From assembly GCA_035500455.1 (NCBI GenBank), contig DATJXG010000480.1, positions 1 to 34,829 on the forward strand: a DNA stretch of 34,829 nucleotides. Reading direction: 5' to 3'. This DNA comes from DATJXG01 sp035500455. GTDB taxonomy: Bacteria > Acidobacteriota > Terriglobia > Terriglobales > Acidobacteriaceae. Under the pieces are notes generated by a model. It searched no databases. It saw only the letters and a program-made list of their open reading frames with translations, and had not been told where the DNA came from. The translations under genes and the position numbers were made by a program. Of the stretch, positions 32,595-34,829 are shown in pieces (positions within the stretch are counted from its first letter, which is position 1; each line of letters opens with the position of its first letter).

Positions 32595-32626
32595 AAGGAA
32601 GTCCCGGCTTAGCCGGGCTTCCTTTT
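32595..32626 (+). terminator. Rho-independent terminator of the 62-residue gene
   Basis: AAGGAAG, a bulged T, CCCGGC, loop TTA, GCCGGG and CTTCCTT form a long, GC-cored stem from 32595 to 32624, followed by T residues (TTTTC). It lies 17 bp past the stop codon. The stem is nearly symmetric, so it may also act on the other strand. Confidence 0.75.
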
Positions 32627-32713
32627 CTTGCGTATCGGGAAATCGATCACGCCCACTTCCGTAGATACGATTAAGATCCAAGGCAACGCATCCACTTTCT
32701 AAGCATAAGGACT

Positions 32714-33364
32714 ATGAGTTTCCGACGATTGAATCTTGCCTGTGCTCTGCTGCTCGGATCGGCCTTCGCAAGTGCACAGACGACTCAGCCCGCGGCCACT
32801 CTCCCGGATCCTCCGGCGGTGTCATCGCAGCCGGGCTACGCACCGATAACGGGCCGGCAGCGGTTGAGTTGGTTCGTTCGCAGCACGGTTGGCCCGGAAA
32901 GCCTAGCCGGCGGCTTGTTCAGCGCGGGCATTGGCACGGCACGCGACAAGCCAGTCGAATATGGCCCGCATTGGGATGGCTTCGGTTCGCGCTACGGCAT
33001 GCGCCTTACCGGCGTGGCGACGGGAAATGCCATGGAAGCGGGACTGGGCGCATTGTGGGGAGAAGATCCCCGCTATTTCCCGGCGCCGCAGGGGACCGCG
33101 ATCAGGGGGCGAATCGGCCATGTGGTGCTGATGACTTTCGCCGCACGCCGTAGTCAGGGCCAGCTTGCTCCAGCCTATGCGCGATTTATCGCCGATCCGG
33201 GCAACAATTTCCTTTCCAATGCGTGGCGTGCCGACAGCGAAGCCACCGCCCGCGATGCTGCCATGCGCAGCATGTGGGGAATTCTCGGCCGCATGGGCGG
33301 CAATGCTTTCAAGGAATTCTGGCCCAGCGTCAGCAAGCGGATCTTCCACCGCGGGCAAGATTAA
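32714..33364 (+). CDS. Exported protein of unknown function
   Basis: The 216-residue product has a clear Sec signal peptide (LNLACALLLGSAFASA, cleavage near residue 21), then a Pro-rich linker and a domain with ESLAGGLFSAGIGTARDKPV and GPHWDGFGSRYGMRLTGVAT followed by NAMEAGLGALWGEDPRYFP. It is probably periplasmic or outer-membrane-associated; the Gly-rich segments suggest amphipathic strands or membrane-associated helices. Similar exported proteins occur in Acidobacteria (from memory), but no function is known. AAGGA lies about 5 nt before the ATG. It is followed 34 bp later by trpC on the same strand. Confidence 0.8.
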   Translation: MSFRRLNLACALLLGSAFASAQTTQPAATLPDPPAVSSQPGYAPITGRQRLSWFVRSTVGPESLAGGLFSAGIGTARDKPVEYGPHWDGFGSRYGMRLTGVATGNAMEAGLGALWGEDPRYFPAPQGTAIRGRIGHVVLMTFAARRSQGQLAPAYARFIADPGNNFLSNAWRADSEATARDAAMRSMWGILGRMGGNAFKEFWPSVSKRIFHRGQD

Positions 33365-33380
33365 GCTCCGTTCCCTCCCG

Positions 33381-33386
33381 TATAAT
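33381..33386 (+). promoter_or_regulatory. Consensus -10 hexamer just before trpC
   Basis: A perfect TATAAT lies 12 bp before the trpC ATG, so transcription would start about 6 nt before the start codon (near-leaderless). No -35 match is found at 16-18 bp upstream and no ribosome-binding site is visible before the ATG. It may be chance. Confidence 0.35.
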
Positions 33387-33398
33387 CATCGAATTCGT

Positions 33399-34208
33399 AT
33401 GCCCGCCAGCCTGCAACAGATCGTGGCCGCTACGCGCGCGCGTGTCGCCGAAAGCAAACGCAGCGCCGACCTGCGGGCGTTGGAGCGGGCGGCAGAAAAG
33501 CACATTCCACGCGGCTTCCGCCGGACCCTGGAGGATGGGAGCCGGCTTGGCCCAGCCATTATCGCGGAACTGAAGAAAGCTTCGCCGTCGCGCGGACTCA
33601 TCCGCAAAGACTTCGAACCGGCAAGTCTCGCCCGCGAACTGGAAGCGGTGGGGTCGGCTGCGCTGTCAGTTCTTACGGATGAAGAGTTCTTTCAGGGTTC
33701 GCTGGAGAATCTGCGCATCGCGTCCAGCAGCACCCGGCTGCCGTGCCTGCGCAAGGATTTTATGGTCGATGAATTCCAGCTGCTGGAATCGCGCGCTAAC
33801 TGCGCCGATGCGATCCTGCTGATTGTGGCTGCATTGTCGCAGGCTGAACTCGCCGTCTTCTCGGCCCGGGCTCGAGAGTATTCTCTCGACGTGCTATGTG
33901 AAGTCCACGATGAGGAAGAGCTGCAACGCGCTCTGGATGCCGGCTTCGACCTGATCGGCGTGAACAACCGCGACCTGCGCACCTTCAAAGTGGACATTCA
34001 AACCGCCATCCGCCTTGCTCCGCGCATGCCGAAAAATGTAGTCCGCGTGGCGGAGAGCGGCATCCATAACGGCGGGGATGTGGCGCGCCTGCGCGCCGCC
34101 GGATACGACGCTTTTCTGATCGGTGAGTCGCTGATGAGGGAACGGTCGCCGGGCGATGCACTGCGCACGCTGCTGAGCGAAGCGTCCCCGGCAATCGAAC
34201 CGGTGTAA
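33399..34208 (+). CDS. trpC: Indole-3-glycerol phosphate synthase (TrpC)
   Basis: The 269-residue single-domain TIM barrel makes indole-3-glycerol phosphate from carboxyphenylaminodeoxyribulose phosphate in tryptophan synthesis. It shows the family motifs IIAELKKASPSRGLIRKDF (about 54-72, catalytic Glu/Lys), LSVLTDEEFFQGS, LPCLRKDFMVDEFQL (catalytic Lys), LCEVHDEEEL, GVNNRDLRTFKVD, and AESGIHNGGDV near the C-terminus. ATG 33399 gives the usual start; the frame is open further upstream but only inside the preceding gene. trpF follows after 130 bp, consistent with a trp gene order. Confidence 0.95.
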   Translation: MPASLQQIVAATRARVAESKRSADLRALERAAEKHIPRGFRRTLEDGSRLGPAIIAELKKASPSRGLIRKDFEPASLARELEAVGSAALSVLTDEEFFQGSLENLRIASSSTRLPCLRKDFMVDEFQLLESRANCADAILLIVAALSQAELAVFSARAREYSLDVLCEVHDEEELQRALDAGFDLIGVNNRDLRTFKVDIQTAIRLAPRMPKNVVRVAESGIHNGGDVARLRAAGYDAFLIGESLMRERSPGDALRTLLSEASPAIEPV

Positions 34209-34338
34209 ACGCCATCCGAAAGTCTGAGAACGGAAAACGGGGATCTGAGGGCTATTTCCACCAAACGGGCTGGGAGTTAAGGATCCCTTTTCACTCGGGC
34301 GAAAGGCGAAGCGATCGGCACCAGCGACTAACGCCACC

Positions 34339-34829
34339 ATGACCTGGGTCAAAATCTGCGGCATCACTAATCTCGAGGACGCGCAAGCTGCGGTAGAAGC
34401 TGGCGCTGACGCGCTGGGATTCGTGTTTTATGAGAAGAGCCCCCGCCGGGTCGATCCTGGGACAGCCGGCGCCATCGTCCGCAAGCTGCCGGCACAAACT
34501 GAAAAAATCGGGGTATTTGTCGACCAGACGGAAGATTCGATCTGCGAGGTGGCAGACCACGTTGGTCTCACGGCCGTCCAGATGCACGGCGCGAACGAGG
34601 ATCCCCGCGTCGCGGATCTGGTGGTGGCCGAACGGCCCAACCTGAAGGTGCTGGCTGCGATCTCGATTGGCCAGGAAATGGCCGAGGGCTGGGTCATGAT
34701 GTGGCATCCTGAATCCGTGCATGCTTTTCTTTTGGACTCCAGCTCTCCTGTAAAGTTGGGTGGGACCGGGATGACCTTTGACTGGAACGCGGCCAGGCCG
34801 CGCGCGGAACTGATTGCTGGCTTGGGGCG
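34339..34829 (+). CDS. trpF: Phosphoribosylanthranilate isomerase (TrpF), partial
   Basis: The frame runs from ATG 34339 off the window end, giving 163 of about 200-210 residues. It opens with VKICGITNLEDA (catalytic Cys in KICGIT) and continues with AGADALGFVFYEKSPR, EKIGVFVDQ, TAVQMHG and FLLDSSSPVKLGGTGMTFDW (catalytic Asp). These are all TrpF landmarks. The enzyme performs the Amadori rearrangement just before TrpC. The 130-bp gap before it (34209-34338) holds a CGACTAACG-type repeat unit close to the start but no clear promoter or strong ribosome-binding site. Confidence 0.93.
   Translation, partial: MTWVKICGITNLEDAQAAVEAGADALGFVFYEKSPRRVDPGTAGAIVRKLPAQTEKIGVFVDQTEDSICEVADHVGLTAVQMHGANEDPRVADLVVAERPNLKVLAAISIGQEMAEGWVMMWHPESVHAFLLDSSSPVKLGGTGMTFDWNAARPRAELIAGLG

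Overview
The window looks like chromosomal DNA of a high-GC, Gram-negative, motile bacterium. The best guess is an Acidobacteriota member (Terriglobia-like). This rests on general character, not a marker gene: a Tat-exported NIPSNAP protein with an ERRDF start, lipoprotein/TolC-based pumps (so an outer membrane), an IS481-type remnant, and short dispersed repeats of the TGTCATYCCGAGCG and (GT)CGTTGGT kinds. No phage, CRISPR or defence locus was seen.

Layout. (1) 1-9.1 kb, minus strand: a NIPSNAP-domain protein, then an efflux unit transcribed tolC-like > membrane-fusion lipoprotein > RND (HAE1-type) pump, preceded by an OmpR-family response regulator and sensor kinase. A nearly identical 22-23 bp box lies upstream of both the regulator gene and the pump operon, so the two-component system probably controls itself and the pump. 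(2) 9.2-17.05 kb, plus strand: a compact chemotaxis operon, STAS > cheY > cheA > mcp > cheW > cheR > cheD > cheB. It is preceded by a near-consensus sigma-28 (FliA) promoter. Convergent to it (17.1-18.9 kb, minus) is a large soluble receptor-like protein with its own sigma-28-like promoter, a CheZ-like D-x3-Q helix and a tail ending in NVELF. The transmembrane receptor ends in AFQEF, a CheR/CheB tether-type pentapeptide, and CheR carries the matching loop. (3) 19.1-20.3 kb: tRNA-Pro(TGG), a 3' fragment of an IS481-type transposase, and a YihY/BrkB membrane protein whose 5' end abuts the fragment. (4) 20.4-26.1 kb, plus: a second tripartite exporter (TolC > EmrA/HlyD-like > DHA2 MFS), a cytidylate-kinase-like protein and a Nudix hydrolase. 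(5) 26.1-31.2 kb, minus: 3-hydroxybutyryl-CoA dehydrogenase, thiolase, and a TPR-GAF-degenerate GGDEF protein. (6) 31.3-34.8 kb, plus except one gene: tRNA-Leu(CAG) with a promoter, a small membrane protein (minus), a 62-residue Gln-rich hydrophilic protein with a strong RBS and terminator, an exported protein of unknown function, trpC, and a trpF cut by the window end.

The most notable points are the paired sigma-28 promoters, which tie both chemotaxis units to the flagellar regulon, and the soluble receptor-like protein. With no cheC, cheX or cheZ in the cluster, that protein is a candidate for an unrecognised CheY-P phosphatase or signal-termination component. The other strong point is the shared regulator box of the RND pump. 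All of these come from reading the sequence and none has been tested computationally.
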